Source of the DNA: Coraliomargarita sp.
GTDB lineage: Bacteria > Verrucomicrobiota > Verrucomicrobiia > Opitutales > Coraliomargaritaceae
NCBI GenBank assembly: GCA_002699365.1
Contig: PAAN01000018.1
Location: 98,822-162,821 of the forward strand
Direction of reading: 5' to 3'
DNA length: 64,000 bases
Both the position numbers and the translations under genes were made by a program. Shown piece by piece: positions 37,288 to 47,782 of this stretch. The stretch's first letter is position 1. Each line of letters opens with the position of its first letter. The notes beneath the pieces were generated by a model. The model was not told where the DNA came from. It ran no database searches and worked only from the letters and a program-made list of their open reading frames with translations.

Positions 37288-38427
37288 ATGACCAAAAACC
37301 ACCAAAAGCAACTCCGTTGCTGGGCTGAAATTAATTTAGCAGCATTTGAAAGGAATCTAAAAGGCATCCAAACTGCCCTGCCTGAAAAGATGCGCTACCT
37401 AGCTGTAGTCAAAGCAGATGCCTACGGTCATGGAATGCCGCAAATAGTTAACCGACTCATGCAAAGCGGTGTCGATGCTTTCGCTGTAGCCAATGTCAAG
37501 GAAGCTTCGGATATTCGCCATATGGGTACCGGATGGCCTATATTAATTCTAAGCCCTGTTCTTCCTGAAGAGGCTATTCAATTAATTGAAAATGACCTAA
37601 CAGCTACTATTAGTACATCGGATGAAGCAAGATGGTTAAACGAGCTATCCAAAGCGAATCAATCACAACTGAAAGTACACTTAAAAGTTGATACAGGCAT
37701 GGGTCGATTAGGAGTTTGGCATACTCAAGCAATACAATTACTGCAAACTATCCAAACTCTACCCCACTTAAGCTTGCAGGGAATTTACACTCATTTCTCA
37801 AGTGCTGATTGCGATGTTCAGTTTACTAATTTACAGCGTGATCGACTTCTTGAAGTTTTAAAGTCAGTGCCTACAAAAGGGCTGTTAATTCACGCAGATA
37901 ATTCCTCTAGCCTACAATCGTTTAATGAAAAGAACCCATTTAACGCAGTACGAGTCGGACTTTTGCAGTTTGGAGTACTACCTTATCCAAAATCTGCTCT
38001 CGGTCATGTGCACGTAGAACCAGTACTTAGCTTTTACACGCGGGTTGGGCTGATCAAAGAATTACCCAGACACACCGATATTAGTTATGGTCGCACTTAT
38101 CAACTCAAGCGCGACTCGCGTATCGCAGTACTCACCGCTGGTTATGGGGATGGTATACCGCTCTCGCTAAGCAATAAAGGAGCGGTACTAATCCACGGTA
38201 AACGCTGCCCTATAATTGGGCGAGTTACCATGGATCAGACAATCGTGGATGTCACCGATATACGGGAAGTCTCAGCAGGTGACGTTGCCATCATCATTGG
38301 AAAAGACCTATCTCAATCTATAAGTCTTAATGAATTTAGTCAATCTGCAGATAGTCATGCCTGGGAATCATTATGTTCCATCACTAAGCGAGTGACCCGA
38401 ATTTACAAAGGCTCACGAGAAATATAA
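37288..38427 (+). CDS. alr: Alanine racemase
   Basis: [39 protein letters not shown]. Confidence 0.94.
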   Translation: MTKNHQKQLRCWAEINLAAFERNLKGIQTALPEKMRYLAVVKADAYGHGMPQIVNRLMQSGVDAFAVANVKEASDIRHMGTGWPILILSPVLPEEAIQLIENDLTATISTSDEARWLNELSKANQSQLKVHLKVDTGMGRLGVWHTQAIQLLQTIQTLPHLSLQGIYTHFSSADCDVQFTNLQRDRLLEVLKSVPTKGLLIHADNSSSLQSFNEKNPFNAVRVGLLQFGVLPYPKSALGHVHVEPVLSFYTRVGLIKELPRHTDISYGRTYQLKRDSRIAVLTAGYGDGIPLSLSNKGAVLIHGKRCPIIGRVTMDQTIVDVTDIREVSAGDVAIIIGKDLSQSISLNEFSQSADSHAWESLCSITKRVTRIYKGSREI

Positions 38428-39783
38428 TTATTTTTGTAGTAACGTTTTCTCAATTAGAGGCAACATTTCTCCCTGACGAAATAAGGTCACCTGCCCTGAA
38501 CTTCCAGATACAACAATGCATAAACAATCAACTGCTTGTGTAATAGCCGCAGCAGCAGCATGACGACTACCCAAACCACTCGGAAGGTCATGATTGTAAT
38601 CAGGCGCGTGAATCAATGATCCTGCCGATACTAAGACGCCATCTCCACGAATGATGAAAGCTCCATCAATAGATGAGAGCTCTTTAACAGTCTCATCCAT
38701 AAATGGATTCAAAATATTTCGATCTTCATCTTTATATCCATAAAAAGGATTTAATATAAGTGGTTTGGTGTATTCAGAAATAAGCTCTGCATCACCGAGC
38801 GCAAAGAGACAACCAATCGGACGACCTTCCCTGCCCTCAACAGCAAGTTCGGTAGCAATTGCTAAGACACGCTCGATCACTTCTGGTTTTACTGTAGATG
38901 GAAGCATCTCTGATTTGCGAAATAACATAGTATGAAATTCGCGTTCTACATCAACAACTGTAATGCTATCGAACTGATTACTTTGGGGCAAACCACCGAC
39001 GCAACAAATACGATCTTTGCTTGAAAAGATGCCTCGCGTAAGACCAATAAGCACTGCGCTACGGAGCTGAGAAAATCGATTGTTGCTAAACGCCCTAAGT
39101 GGTAGTGTTGCCGCAATATTATTGCGCTCAACTAATCCATCAGAAGTACCTTGTGCTATGAGGACCGTCTTGAAATTTTTAAAGGTATTACCTAGTTCAA
39201 TACCGCCTCCAAATGTATCACCAAATACCAAAACAGCAGTACAATTGGAACCTTGAGCAATTTTAGCTGCCTCTTTAAGAATTAAATTATTAAATCGGTT
39301 ATGGCGACGAGGAAGCTGTCCTCCCTCACCCCCAAATACAGCTTTGAGTGTGTCACGAAATTCTCTTAGTGATTCAGCGAGTTCGAGTCGCTGCATCTGA
39401 GAAACATTCTGAAATACTCTAGCAAGAGAGGCTAAGCTATAAAGATAATTTCTAGCATTATTAGCAGCTAACAATAGAAAAACATAGCGGATCTCATTGT
39501 ACTCCTCTTGGCCATCATACTTTAATCCATTCGAACAACGTCCGACTGCAATCATATAACTGCGCTGCATTTTAACACGTGCGTGAGGCAAGCAAACTCC
39601 ATTGCCTAGATAAGTAGTCATCTGCTTCTCACGATCAAGAAGTTCAGAGTGTAGGCGTTTTTTATGAAGCGACTTTTCGCTACTTAAATCACAAACATCC
39701 AATAATTCCGATAATGCGCTCTTAAAATTAGTACTTTTTAAATCAATTACACGATTTTTAGCGATATAACGGTCAATGCGCAT
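38428..39783 (-). CDS. EIIA(PtsN)-like domain fused to DacZ/DisA_N-type diadenylate cyclase
   Basis: N-term EIIA GVCLPHARV; middle PK_C-like GSNCTAVLVFGD..GIELG; REGRPIGCLFALGD; DAC DGAFIIRGDG and GSRHAAAAAIT. Confidence 0.82.
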   Translation of the reverse strand: MRIDRYIAKNRVIDLKSTNFKSALSELLDVCDLSSEKSLHKKRLHSELLDREKQMTTYLGNGVCLPHARVKMQRSYMIAVGRCSNGLKYDGQEEYNEIRYVFLLLAANNARNYLYSLASLARVFQNVSQMQRLELAESLREFRDTLKAVFGGEGGQLPRRHNRFNNLILKEAAKIAQGSNCTAVLVFGDTFGGGIELGNTFKNFKTVLIAQGTSDGLVERNNIAATLPLRAFSNNRFSQLRSAVLIGLTRGIFSSKDRICCVGGLPQSNQFDSITVVDVEREFHTMLFRKSEMLPSTVKPEVIERVLAIATELAVEGREGRPIGCLFALGDAELISEYTKPLILNPFYGYKDEDRNILNPFMDETVKELSSIDGAFIIRGDGVLVSAGSLIHAPDYNHDLPSGLGSRHAAAAAITQAVDCLCIVVSGSSGQVTLFRQGEMLPLIEKTLLQK

Positions 39784-39914
39784 AAAGAAATTAAATCTAT
39801 TAGTGTATTATCAAAGAGAGGGACTAAAACTGAAATAAATGGATAAAGTAACTAAAATATAGTTTACTTACAATAGCCAACTTAAGCACTTGCAATGACT
39901 AGTAAGCATAAAAT

Positions 39915-40289
39915 CTATTTCTCCCACTCAATCGCACCTTTTTTAAGTTCATAGATAAAACCTAAAATAAGCACAAAAAGAAAAAAGAAAATAGGAAGTA
40001 ATATAGGTAATTGTGCAGCAAGAAATTCGCGAAAGACTAGTACCCATGGGATCAAAAATACTACTTCAATATCAAAAAGTATAAATAACATAGCCGTCAC
40101 GTAAAATTTTACAGCAAAACGCGCATGACTTGATCCTTCTGCAAGCATACCGCACTCATAGGGGGAATTTTTTATGTCAGTAGCTGTACCGCGTTGGCCG
40201 AAAATATGGGATACAATAAGCACTACAATACCAACGCTCATCGCTAAACAAAATTGAATTAAAATAGGATAATAATCAGCAACACTCAT
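39915..40289 (-). CDS. nuoA: NADH-quinone oxidoreductase subunit A
   Basis: SPYECGMLAEGSSHARFAVKFYVTAMLFILFDIEVVFLIPW. Confidence 0.95.
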   Translation of the reverse strand: MSVADYYPILIQFCLAMSVGIVVLIVSHIFGQRGTATDIKNSPYECGMLAEGSSHARFAVKFYVTAMLFILFDIEVVFLIPWVLVFREFLAAQLPILLPIFFFLFVLILGFIYELKKGAIEWEK

Positions 40290-40355
40290 AAAAGAGCTAC
40301 AACACGATATTTTAACATTATTTCAAGTGCATTCGTCTCAATTAAATCCAATTCA

Positions 40356-41489
40356 TCACGGACGAGTGACTGGTGATTGAATTGTATGAACACGAATTGC
40401 TGATCGCTCAAATATCCCCATACCTAAACTTGCTGCAAAAGGAAACTGCCGCGGCAAAGGATCAATTTGCGGAAAGCCTTCCCATAGTCTTAATTCATTA
40501 ATACGATCGAATAGTAGTCGATCTAAAGCTATCGGATCACTGCTCATACGAAGGCATTGCTCATTGCGAGTATAAATTGAATTAAAAAACGGCCCTGCAA
40601 TAAACTGATAACATTCCATAGACATTATATGTAAAATCATACGTTCGCGTAATTCAGGAATCGCAGCTATTTCAGCAACAGCTGCTGACGCAGTGGCTTG
40701 GTTTACTAAAAAACGCTGACTGTTGCTCACATTCCATAATGTGGCATTAGCAAGTGCGCCATCAATACCAAGCGCTGGATCATCGACTCCAGTAGCTATG
40801 TTTAACCAGAAATCCACATCAAATAATAACGGTGTGGGTAAATAGCTCTTCCGCTTTTGCGCACTCATCTTCGTAAGACTTGGAACATTTGAAGAATCGA
40901 AAAATTGTGATTTTCGCTCGATTACAGGTGGTAACGGACTATCATAAAACCAGTCTGCATCAAAATATTTTCTGCTGTCTAAAGCCAGTACTGGGCAACC
41001 ATCAAATTGGGCTCCTGAATCACTTAACAGAGGCAAAATTCCTGCCTGTCGTAGTTTATGTTCTGAAAAATCAACAATTAATATATTTTCTCGAGTAAAA
41101 CCTCTCTTAACTAACGCCGCAATAATACTACGCAATAGATCTAATTGAGTCGATAGTCCTCTACCACCACGGGTATTGACCTTAAGACCAACCTTATTAC
41201 GCGACATTGGATTTATTTTTTTTTTCACAGCCGCTTCATAAGCAACTAGAAGTGCTTCCACTTCATTCATATATCCACCATTCACGCTTAGTTGAGTCTC
41301 CCAAACTAGACCAAGTGGCCCCATTGGTGGAATTTCCTCACTAATAGCTACTAATTTAGATGGAATATTCAGTAAGCTAAACCAACACAGCAATAAGAAT
41401 ACTCTAACGAGCACTCCAAACCGCCTATCCACTTGACACATAAACATGGGCATCAACAGTGAACAATGTAATGCATTCGTAAACTGCAA
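40356..41489 (-). CDS. DUF362-like secreted/membrane-anchored protein
   Basis: KVGLKVNTRGGRGLSTQLDLLRSIIAALVKRGFTRENILIVDFSEHKLRQAG resembles DUF362; N-terminal hydrophobic segment. Confidence 0.55.
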   Translation of the reverse strand: MQFTNALHCSLLMPMFMCQVDRRFGVLVRVFLLLCWFSLLNIPSKLVAISEEIPPMGPLGLVWETQLSVNGGYMNEVEALLVAYEAAVKKKINPMSRNKVGLKVNTRGGRGLSTQLDLLRSIIAALVKRGFTRENILIVDFSEHKLRQAGILPLLSDSGAQFDGCPVLALDSRKYFDADWFYDSPLPPVIERKSQFFDSSNVPSLTKMSAQKRKSYLPTPLLFDVDFWLNIATGVDDPALGIDGALANATLWNVSNSQRFLVNQATASAAVAEIAAIPELRERMILHIMSMECYQFIAGPFFNSIYTRNEQCLRMSSDPIALDRLLFDRINELRLWEGFPQIDPLPRQFPFAASLGMGIFERSAIRVHTIQSPVTRP

Positions 41490-41514
41490 ATAACACTAGC
41501 ACTGCATCCATTTT

Positions 41515-43008
41515 ATGAATATGCCCAAAGCCAATCAATCCAGCACTCTTATCTCTTTGTTAATTATTAGTTTAGCTTGGCTAATAGCTTGTTCAAATCC
41601 AGAGGCTACTAGAGAAGAAAATCTGCTAGTTGCTACAGAATTGAAAGAAATTGGCGACTATGATGAGGCACTAGTAACGCTGGAAAACCTACGCGCGCAA
41701 TCACCCCAAGATATAGAAGTACTAGAGCAAATTGGACAGGTCTATTTACTTAAAGACGATGCTACTATGGCCGCTTTATTTTTTGAGCAGGCACACGAAC
41801 AATCCCCACAAGACATTGATCTACTCAAACAAACAATTGAAACTTTACTAACCGCAGATGAGCCGGCTGCACATTTATTAGAAAAATTAGTCGATTTAGA
41901 TTCTAGCGCACTAACATCGGAGCTATGGACGAAACTTGCTCAACATAGAATGGCAGAAAAACAGATACAAGGCTCTCTTCAGGCATACCTTAAAAGTGTA
42001 CCAGAAAAAGTGAGTGAAACAGATTCTAGTACTGCGACAGCACTTGGCCGATTGTTCCTGTTGCTCGATAACCCTTCCCAGGCAGAGTACTGGTTTATAA
42101 ATGCCACAAACAGCGAAAATATAGATGCACTAGATGCATTATTTGGACTTCTTGAAATAAAATTAAGTAATAGTGACTGGGCGCAAGCAGAAGAAGTTAT
42201 CGCGCAACTAGATGAGCGCTACCCCGGAGCTGTAGATGCTAGCGATTGGGCTAAAGCACGAAAGCAATTACAGCGTTGGAAAGAAGAGCTTGCTACTACT
42301 AAAGCTAATTTGGATAAAGCCAATAAGGCTCGAGCAGACTCATTAGCAAATGTAGAAAAAACACCTATTTCTGCAGAACGATCATCAGCGAAAGATTTAA
42401 GTCAGGCCAACAGAAGCATTAAATCTGACGCAATAGCAGATTTTGAGACAATGCAAAAAATTGCTAACCAACCTGCTATAGATGACGAGACTACAGTGGA
42501 ACAGCGTATAGCGGAACAGATAAATGTAGAATTTACGCCACCGAAACCAAACTTCGAAACACTAATTTCAAATGCCAGAAATGCACAGTTCGAAGGCAAT
42601 TACATAAAGTCCATACGCTTTTATTGGCAGGCATTAGGACAAGCAAACAATAATCCAGAGATTTGGGATGAACTCTCTGAAGTATATCTGTTAGACAACC
42701 AACTAGCAAATGCCGAAACAACTGCACTAGAAGCTATCCGTCTCTCGCCGAGCGAAATTAAATACACAATCAATTATTTACGTGTTGCCCAACGCAACAA
42801 GCCTTCTAATCAATTTCTTGCAGAACTCGAAACTGCGTATGACCGCTTTCCTAAAAACGCAGACATTGCTCTGTCTCTTGCACGAGCGTATGATAAAATT
42901 GCCAATAATTCTACTGCTGCTGGGCTCATGTATAATAGATTTCTTGAAATTTCTCCAAGTCACCCACTTCGCGCTGAGGCCGACGCTGCATTAGAGCGTT
43001 TACGATAA
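41515..43008 (+). CDS. TPR-repeat lipoprotein
   Basis: Lipobox-like LAWLIAC; multiple TPR-type repeats. Confidence 0.75.
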   Translation: MNMPKANQSSTLISLLIISLAWLIACSNPEATREENLLVATELKEIGDYDEALVTLENLRAQSPQDIEVLEQIGQVYLLKDDATMAALFFEQAHEQSPQDIDLLKQTIETLLTADEPAAHLLEKLVDLDSSALTSELWTKLAQHRMAEKQIQGSLQAYLKSVPEKVSETDSSTATALGRLFLLLDNPSQAEYWFINATNSENIDALDALFGLLEIKLSNSDWAQAEEVIAQLDERYPGAVDASDWAKARKQLQRWKEELATTKANLDKANKARADSLANVEKTPISAERSSAKDLSQANRSIKSDAIADFETMQKIANQPAIDDETTVEQRIAEQINVEFTPPKPNFETLISNARNAQFEGNYIKSIRFYWQALGQANNNPEIWDELSEVYLLDNQLANAETTALEAIRLSPSEIKYTINYLRVAQRNKPSNQFLAELETAYDRFPKNADIALSLARAYDKIANNSTAAGLMYNRFLEISPSHPLRAEADAALERLR

Positions 43009-43046
43009 CTCACTCTCACTCTAAATTATAAGCTCCTCCTAAAGAA

Positions 43047-44879
43047 GTGCCCCGCGTTGCACATAGCTCTATCGAAGCAATCAAGCACCAAGTAAACTTG
43101 GTGGATGTGGTATCACCTTACGTGCAACTTAAGCGAGCAGGTGGATCTTGGAAGGGGTTAAGTCCATTTACCCAAGAAAATACGCCCTCCTTTTATGTAC
43201 ATCCGGATCGAGGATTTTACAAATGCTTTAGTACTGGCGAAGGTGGCGATTTGTTCACTTTCATAATGAAGGTCGAAAATTTGGAATTTATAGAAGCAGT
43301 TGAATTTATTGCTAAAAAATTTAACCACAACTTAGAGTACGAAGCAGGTGGCCCCTCTCGCGACGATGTATCATTGCGAAAACAACTCTTCGAACTGCAT
43401 GAGCTGGCTACTAATTGGTTTCATCACCAGTTTTTAAAAAGTAAAGAGGCTGCTCCAGTTCGTAATTATTGGACAAAAAAACGAGGCTTCAGTATAGAAA
43501 ATGCCACTGAATTTAAGATAGGATATGCGCCTGCTGCCATTGATTCGCTTGCACTACTTTGTAAGGAGCGCGAAATCTCTCTTACAGCTATGCATCGCTC
43601 TGGACTGTTCTTTGCTTATGAAAATGAGCGAGATCATAGGCGCTTCAAATCTCGTTTTCGAGGTCGCTTAATCATTCCCATAAGAGATGTCCAAGGACGC
43701 GTTGTTGCCTTCACTGCGCGCCAGCTAGATCAGACCCCTCAAAACGACCCAGCCAGAGACGCGAAATATATAAACTCACCAGAAACACCAATTTTCCATA
43801 AAGGACGAATATTATTTGGTCTGGATCATGCACGTACTCACTTAAAAGATAATAATGATCACTTTTTATTAGTTGAAGGGCAACTGGATGCAATCCGATG
43901 TTGGACAGTTGGTCTACATACTGCAGTCGCTCCGCAGGGAACTGCACTAACTGACGAACAGCTTACACTAATGCGTCGCTACGACCCGAAACAAGTGGAA
44001 TGTCTACTCGATGGAGATTCTGCAGGGCGTAAAGCGGCACTGCGCTATGTCCCTCTCGCACTAAAAGCTGGTCTTGACTTCAGGTTTTTACTTCTGCCAG
44101 AAAATGCGGATCCAGATAATTTACTACGCGAACATGGTGCTGATGCGATACATTCTCTTCGCACAGAAGCGTGTGATGGTATCGAATTAGCGATAGCGGA
44201 GTATCTACCCAAAGATCGAAAACCATCGACACATGAAAAAACAACGACTCTGCGTAATGTATTCGACCTACTACAATACGTTAGCTCAGAAGTCGCACGG
44301 GAAGATTATATTCAAGCTGCAGCCCGACGCTTAAACGTAGACCCTCTTGCTGCCCTACGAGATTACAAACTAAGCAGGAAGAATAGTACGCAGAAAAGAT
44401 TACTAGATAATGCTCCAACACACAAAGACAGTACTAAAGACGCGCTATTGACACAAGCGACTTGGGAGCTACTTTGGCTAATTTTCCATTTCCCCGAAAA
44501 TGGCTTAACTGTTTCTCAAATCATTGATTACGACTGGATTAACACAAATTCTCAGACAGGTGCTCTGTTAGTCCGCATTCTTGCAGAGTTTCGTGAGGGA
44601 CTTGTAGCAGACACTAAAAGTATGGAGCAACTCATGGTAAGTACTCTAGACCGCCAAACATTAGCTGATATTCATATGCGAGATTTAGAAGTCGAATCAC
44701 CTAAGGATCAAATAATAGCCTGCCTGAAAACACTTTATCGCAATCATTTACTTGTCAAAAAAAACTCCTTGGAACAAAAAATTACTAATGCGGACTCTGA
44801 CAAAACAGAAATTGAACTTATGCAAAAAGTTAAGAATTTACGCACTAAAATCGCCCAACCTATTAATTTCAAATTGTAA
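43047..44879 (+). CDS. dnaG: DNA primase with degenerate CHC2 zinc finger
   Basis: YVQLKRAGGSWKGLSPFTQENTPSFYVHPDRGFYKCFSTGEGGD; Toprim LLVEGQLDAIRCW..LLDGDSAG; GTG start. Confidence 0.95.
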   Translation: MPRVAHSSIEAIKHQVNLVDVVSPYVQLKRAGGSWKGLSPFTQENTPSFYVHPDRGFYKCFSTGEGGDLFTFIMKVENLEFIEAVEFIAKKFNHNLEYEAGGPSRDDVSLRKQLFELHELATNWFHHQFLKSKEAAPVRNYWTKKRGFSIENATEFKIGYAPAAIDSLALLCKEREISLTAMHRSGLFFAYENERDHRRFKSRFRGRLIIPIRDVQGRVVAFTARQLDQTPQNDPARDAKYINSPETPIFHKGRILFGLDHARTHLKDNNDHFLLVEGQLDAIRCWTVGLHTAVAPQGTALTDEQLTLMRRYDPKQVECLLDGDSAGRKAALRYVPLALKAGLDFRFLLLPENADPDNLLREHGADAIHSLRTEACDGIELAIAEYLPKDRKPSTHEKTTTLRNVFDLLQYVSSEVAREDYIQAAARRLNVDPLAALRDYKLSRKNSTQKRLLDNAPTHKDSTKDALLTQATWELLWLIFHFPENGLTVSQIIDYDWINTNSQTGALLVRILAEFREGLVADTKSMEQLMVSTLDRQTLADIHMRDLEVESPKDQIIACLKTLYRNHLLVKKNSLEQKITNADSDKTEIELMQKVKNLRTKIAQPINFKL

Positions 44880-44903
44880 ATAAATTAAGCCTCTCGAACC
44901 ATT

Positions 44904-47021
44904 ATGCCTGCTGCTAAGAAAAAAACTACTAAAAAGACTGCTACTAAAAAGCCAGTTGCTAAAAAAACTGCTAAGAAAAAGAACCCCATAGCAAAGAAGG
45001 CTGTCACGAAAAAAGTAGCCAGTAAGAAGACTACTATTAAAAAGCCAGTTGCTAAAAAAACTGCTAAGAAAAAAACCCTCACAGCAAAGAAAGCTGTCGC
45101 GAAAAAAGTAACCAGTAAGAAGACTGCAGCTAAAAAGCCAGTTGCTAAAAAAACTGCTAAGAAAAAAGTAACTATGAAGACTAGTAAAAAGTCTGCCGTT
45201 ACTAAAACTACTCGCTCAAAAAAAATAACGGATTCAAAGAAAGTTGTAAAATCTAGTAGCAGTCAGTCCGATGAAGCTAAAATTGAAGCACAAATAGCAG
45301 GTGCAATAGCCCCAAAAAAGCGTCGCCTTTCTACAAAGGCTCAAGAAAAGCTCAATGAAAGAATTCGAGTACTCATTCGCCTCTCAAAAGAGCAAGGATT
45401 TTTAACATATAAAGATATAAATAAGGCTCTTCCTGAGAGTATTAATAGTCCTGATGAGATTGAAAATGTCATTTCTATTTTACAAAACCTCGAAGTAGAA
45501 ATTCTCGATGATAGTGAAGTAGAAGCCTTTAAAGCACGCCAAGAGGAAACCGAGGAAAAAGAAGTCCGTACCTCGCAAAACGACATACTTGATGATCCAG
45601 TTCGAATGTATCTCAAGCAAATGGGACAAGTTCCACTTTTGACCCGAGAAGAAGAAGTAGCCATATCTAAGCGCATTGAAAAAGCTGAATTGCGCGCCCA
45701 AGACGCACTGTTTTCAACAACCTTAACTCTAGAGTTTCAAAATAATATTATCCAGAAACTACTCAATCGTGAAGAACGCTTTGACCGCGTGGTTTTGGAT
45801 AAAAAAATTGAGAGCCGGGAGGCTTACTTTAACAGTCTACCAAAACTCCTTGAACAAGCACACAAACTAGGCGAGCGAATATATGCAGCTTGGGATAGCC
45901 AACTTGAATCTGCTGCTGCTGGAAATGAAAGTAATCGTAAACGAGGACGTACACGCATGAAGAAATACGAAGCTGAACTTCGTTTAGTACTCCGAAAGTA
46001 TTGCTTGAAGCTTAAAGTATTCGAAGACTTCCTAAAGGAACTACATCCAATTTACCGTGAACTTAAGGATCTTAATGACGATATCGAAACTGCTAACAAA
46101 GTATCTGCGAGACGACGCAAAAAAGTTAATGTAGCTTCAATCAACAAACGTTTTGATCAAATAAAATTAGAATTCAAAATAGAAGCAGTTGAACTACTCG
46201 ATCTCATACGCGAAGTTAGAATCGGTATACGCGAAGCACACAAAGCAAAAACCGAAATGGTTGAAGCTAATCTTCGCTTAGTGATATCAATTGCCAAAAA
46301 ATATACTAATCGTGGCCTCTCCTTCCTCGATCTTATTCAAGAAGGTAATATGGGCCTAATGAAAGCAGTTGAAAAATTTGAATATCGCAGGGGTTACAAA
46401 TTCTCTACCTACGCTACGTGGTGGATTCGTCAGGCGATCACCCGGTCGATTGCAGATCAAGCGCGCACGATACGTATTCCTGTTCATATGATAGAAACCC
46501 TCAACAAAGTAATGCAGGTTCAAAAACAGTTACTCCAAGAGTTAGGCCATGAACCTACCGCTGAAGAAGTTGCTGACGAGATGAACTTACCTATCGAACG
46601 TGTGCAACAGATTATGAAAATGGCACAGCAACCAATCTCACTACAAAGTCCTGTAGGAGATTCAGACGATACTAATTTTGGAGATTTCATAGAAGACAAA
46701 GGAGCTGAAAATCCTTACGACATGACAGCTTATAGCCTTTTACGTGAAAAGATAACAGACGTTCTTGATAGCCTAACTGAACGGGAGCAAAAAGTTCTAT
46801 CTCTGCGTTTTGGATTAGCAGATGGGTACTCACGTACACTTGAAGAAGTCGGTCGCCAATTTAAAGTTACGCGAGAGCGTATACGTCAAATTGAAGCAAA
46901 AGCTCTACGCAAGATGCGACATCCAACTCGCATTCGCCAGTTACATGGTTTCTTTGAAGGTGACATCAATATTGAAAAGCCTGGCATGGAAGCTCTCAAA
47001 CGAGAGATGGGCAAAAGCTAG
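44904..47021 (+). CDS. rpoD: Primary RNA polymerase sigma factor with Lys/Ala-rich N-terminal extension
   Basis: Sigma70 regions 1.2-4.2 ([64 protein letters not shown]). Confidence 0.96.
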   Translation: MPAAKKKTTKKTATKKPVAKKTAKKKNPIAKKAVTKKVASKKTTIKKPVAKKTAKKKTLTAKKAVAKKVTSKKTAAKKPVAKKTAKKKVTMKTSKKSAVTKTTRSKKITDSKKVVKSSSSQSDEAKIEAQIAGAIAPKKRRLSTKAQEKLNERIRVLIRLSKEQGFLTYKDINKALPESINSPDEIENVISILQNLEVEILDDSEVEAFKARQEETEEKEVRTSQNDILDDPVRMYLKQMGQVPLLTREEEVAISKRIEKAELRAQDALFSTTLTLEFQNNIIQKLLNREERFDRVVLDKKIESREAYFNSLPKLLEQAHKLGERIYAAWDSQLESAAAGNESNRKRGRTRMKKYEAELRLVLRKYCLKLKVFEDFLKELHPIYRELKDLNDDIETANKVSARRRKKVNVASINKRFDQIKLEFKIEAVELLDLIREVRIGIREAHKAKTEMVEANLRLVISIAKKYTNRGLSFLDLIQEGNMGLMKAVEKFEYRRGYKFSTYATWWIRQAITRSIADQARTIRIPVHMIETLNKVMQVQKQLLQELGHEPTAEEVADEMNLPIERVQQIMKMAQQPISLQSPVGDSDDTNFGDFIEDKGAENPYDMTAYSLLREKITDVLDSLTEREQKVLSLRFGLADGYSRTLEEVGRQFKVTRERIRQIEAKALRKMRHPTRIRQLHGFFEGDINIEKPGMEALKREMGKS
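44938..45170 (+). repeat. 93-bp tandem repeat, about 2.5 copies, inside rpoD
   Basis: Units begin at 44938, 45031 and 45124; shared core aaaaagccagttgctaaaaaaactgctaagaaaaa; encodes 31-aa unit [12 protein letters not shown]... Confidence 0.92.
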
Positions 47022-47069
47022 CTATCCATTCAACAGTTTTAATAAATAAAAAAAGTATAAGTCTCTCAA

Positions 47070-47459
47070 ATGTACACAAGAACCTACTCTAGCTTACTAA
47101 CTATTATTTGTTTTATAGCAAATGGGTGCAGTAACATAAGTAACAATATACCTAATACACCCAATACGGATGTTTCGTTAGTTCAAAATTATGAGAAAAT
47201 TTCTCGTATTGTGCATATTGACCTCGAAGAAAGAGTTGCAACTATACGATTTGGAAATGACCTCAGTAATGAATTTCTTGTTTCACGAGATGTCAACGGC
47301 GTGCAGACTGGAGTACTCAAGGGCATACTAAAGGTCAATGATAGTTTAAAAACTGCTTACATTTTAGATGGTACTCCGCAAATAAATGATGGAATATTTA
47401 AAGCATCTAAACAACAAAGCGATTCTTTGAGCAAAATATTTCGTGACGCGAATACTTAA
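47070..47459 (+). CDS. Small hypothetical lipoprotein
   Basis: Signal peptide with Cys after FIANG; intact 129-aa ORF. Confidence 0.55.
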   Translation: MYTRTYSSLLTIICFIANGCSNISNNIPNTPNTDVSLVQNYEKISRIVHIDLEERVATIRFGNDLSNEFLVSRDVNGVQTGVLKGILKVNDSLKTAYILDGTPQINDGIFKASKQQSDSLSKIFRDANT

Positions 47460-47476
47460 TTAATATACAAAAAACT

Positions 47477-47779
47477 ATGCCTATTTTACATTTAGCCTTT
47501 ATCCAAAATCTTCGCGCGCCAGAAATAATCCTAATTTTTTTGGCGATGCTGCTATTTTTTGGAGCGAAACGATTACCTGAACTCTTTCGTTCATTTGGTA
47601 AATCTATACGTGAATTTAAAAAAGCTACGTCTGATATAGAAGATGACATAAGGACTGCAATGGATGAGCAAACAACAAATGAAGCTGACGAGCCCGAACA
47701 AATACAAAATGTCCAAAAAACGAGTCCACTCGATGAGGAAGATATCGATTCGGAATCTGAACCTGCATCTAAGGGCTGA
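47477..47779 (+). CDS. tatA: Twin-arginine translocase TatA/TatB-family protein
   Basis: PEIILIFLAMLLFFGAKRLPELFRSFGKSIREFKKA. Confidence 0.9.
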   Translation: MPILHLAFIQNLRAPEIILIFLAMLLFFGAKRLPELFRSFGKSIREFKKATSDIEDDIRTAMDEQTTNEADEPEQIQNVQKTSPLDEEDIDSESEPASKG

Positions 47780-47782
47780 TAA

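Noticed and set aside
44885-45082. 65-aa minus-strand ORF rich in F/V/L/A opposite the rpoD N-terminus
   Set aside because: Mirror image of the Lys-rich repeat on the plus strand; the low-complexity hydrophobic translation is an artefact.
45001-45170. Regularly spaced repeats considered as a CRISPR-like array
   Set aside because: Spacing is exactly 93 bp, in frame within rpoD, with similar rather than unique spacers.
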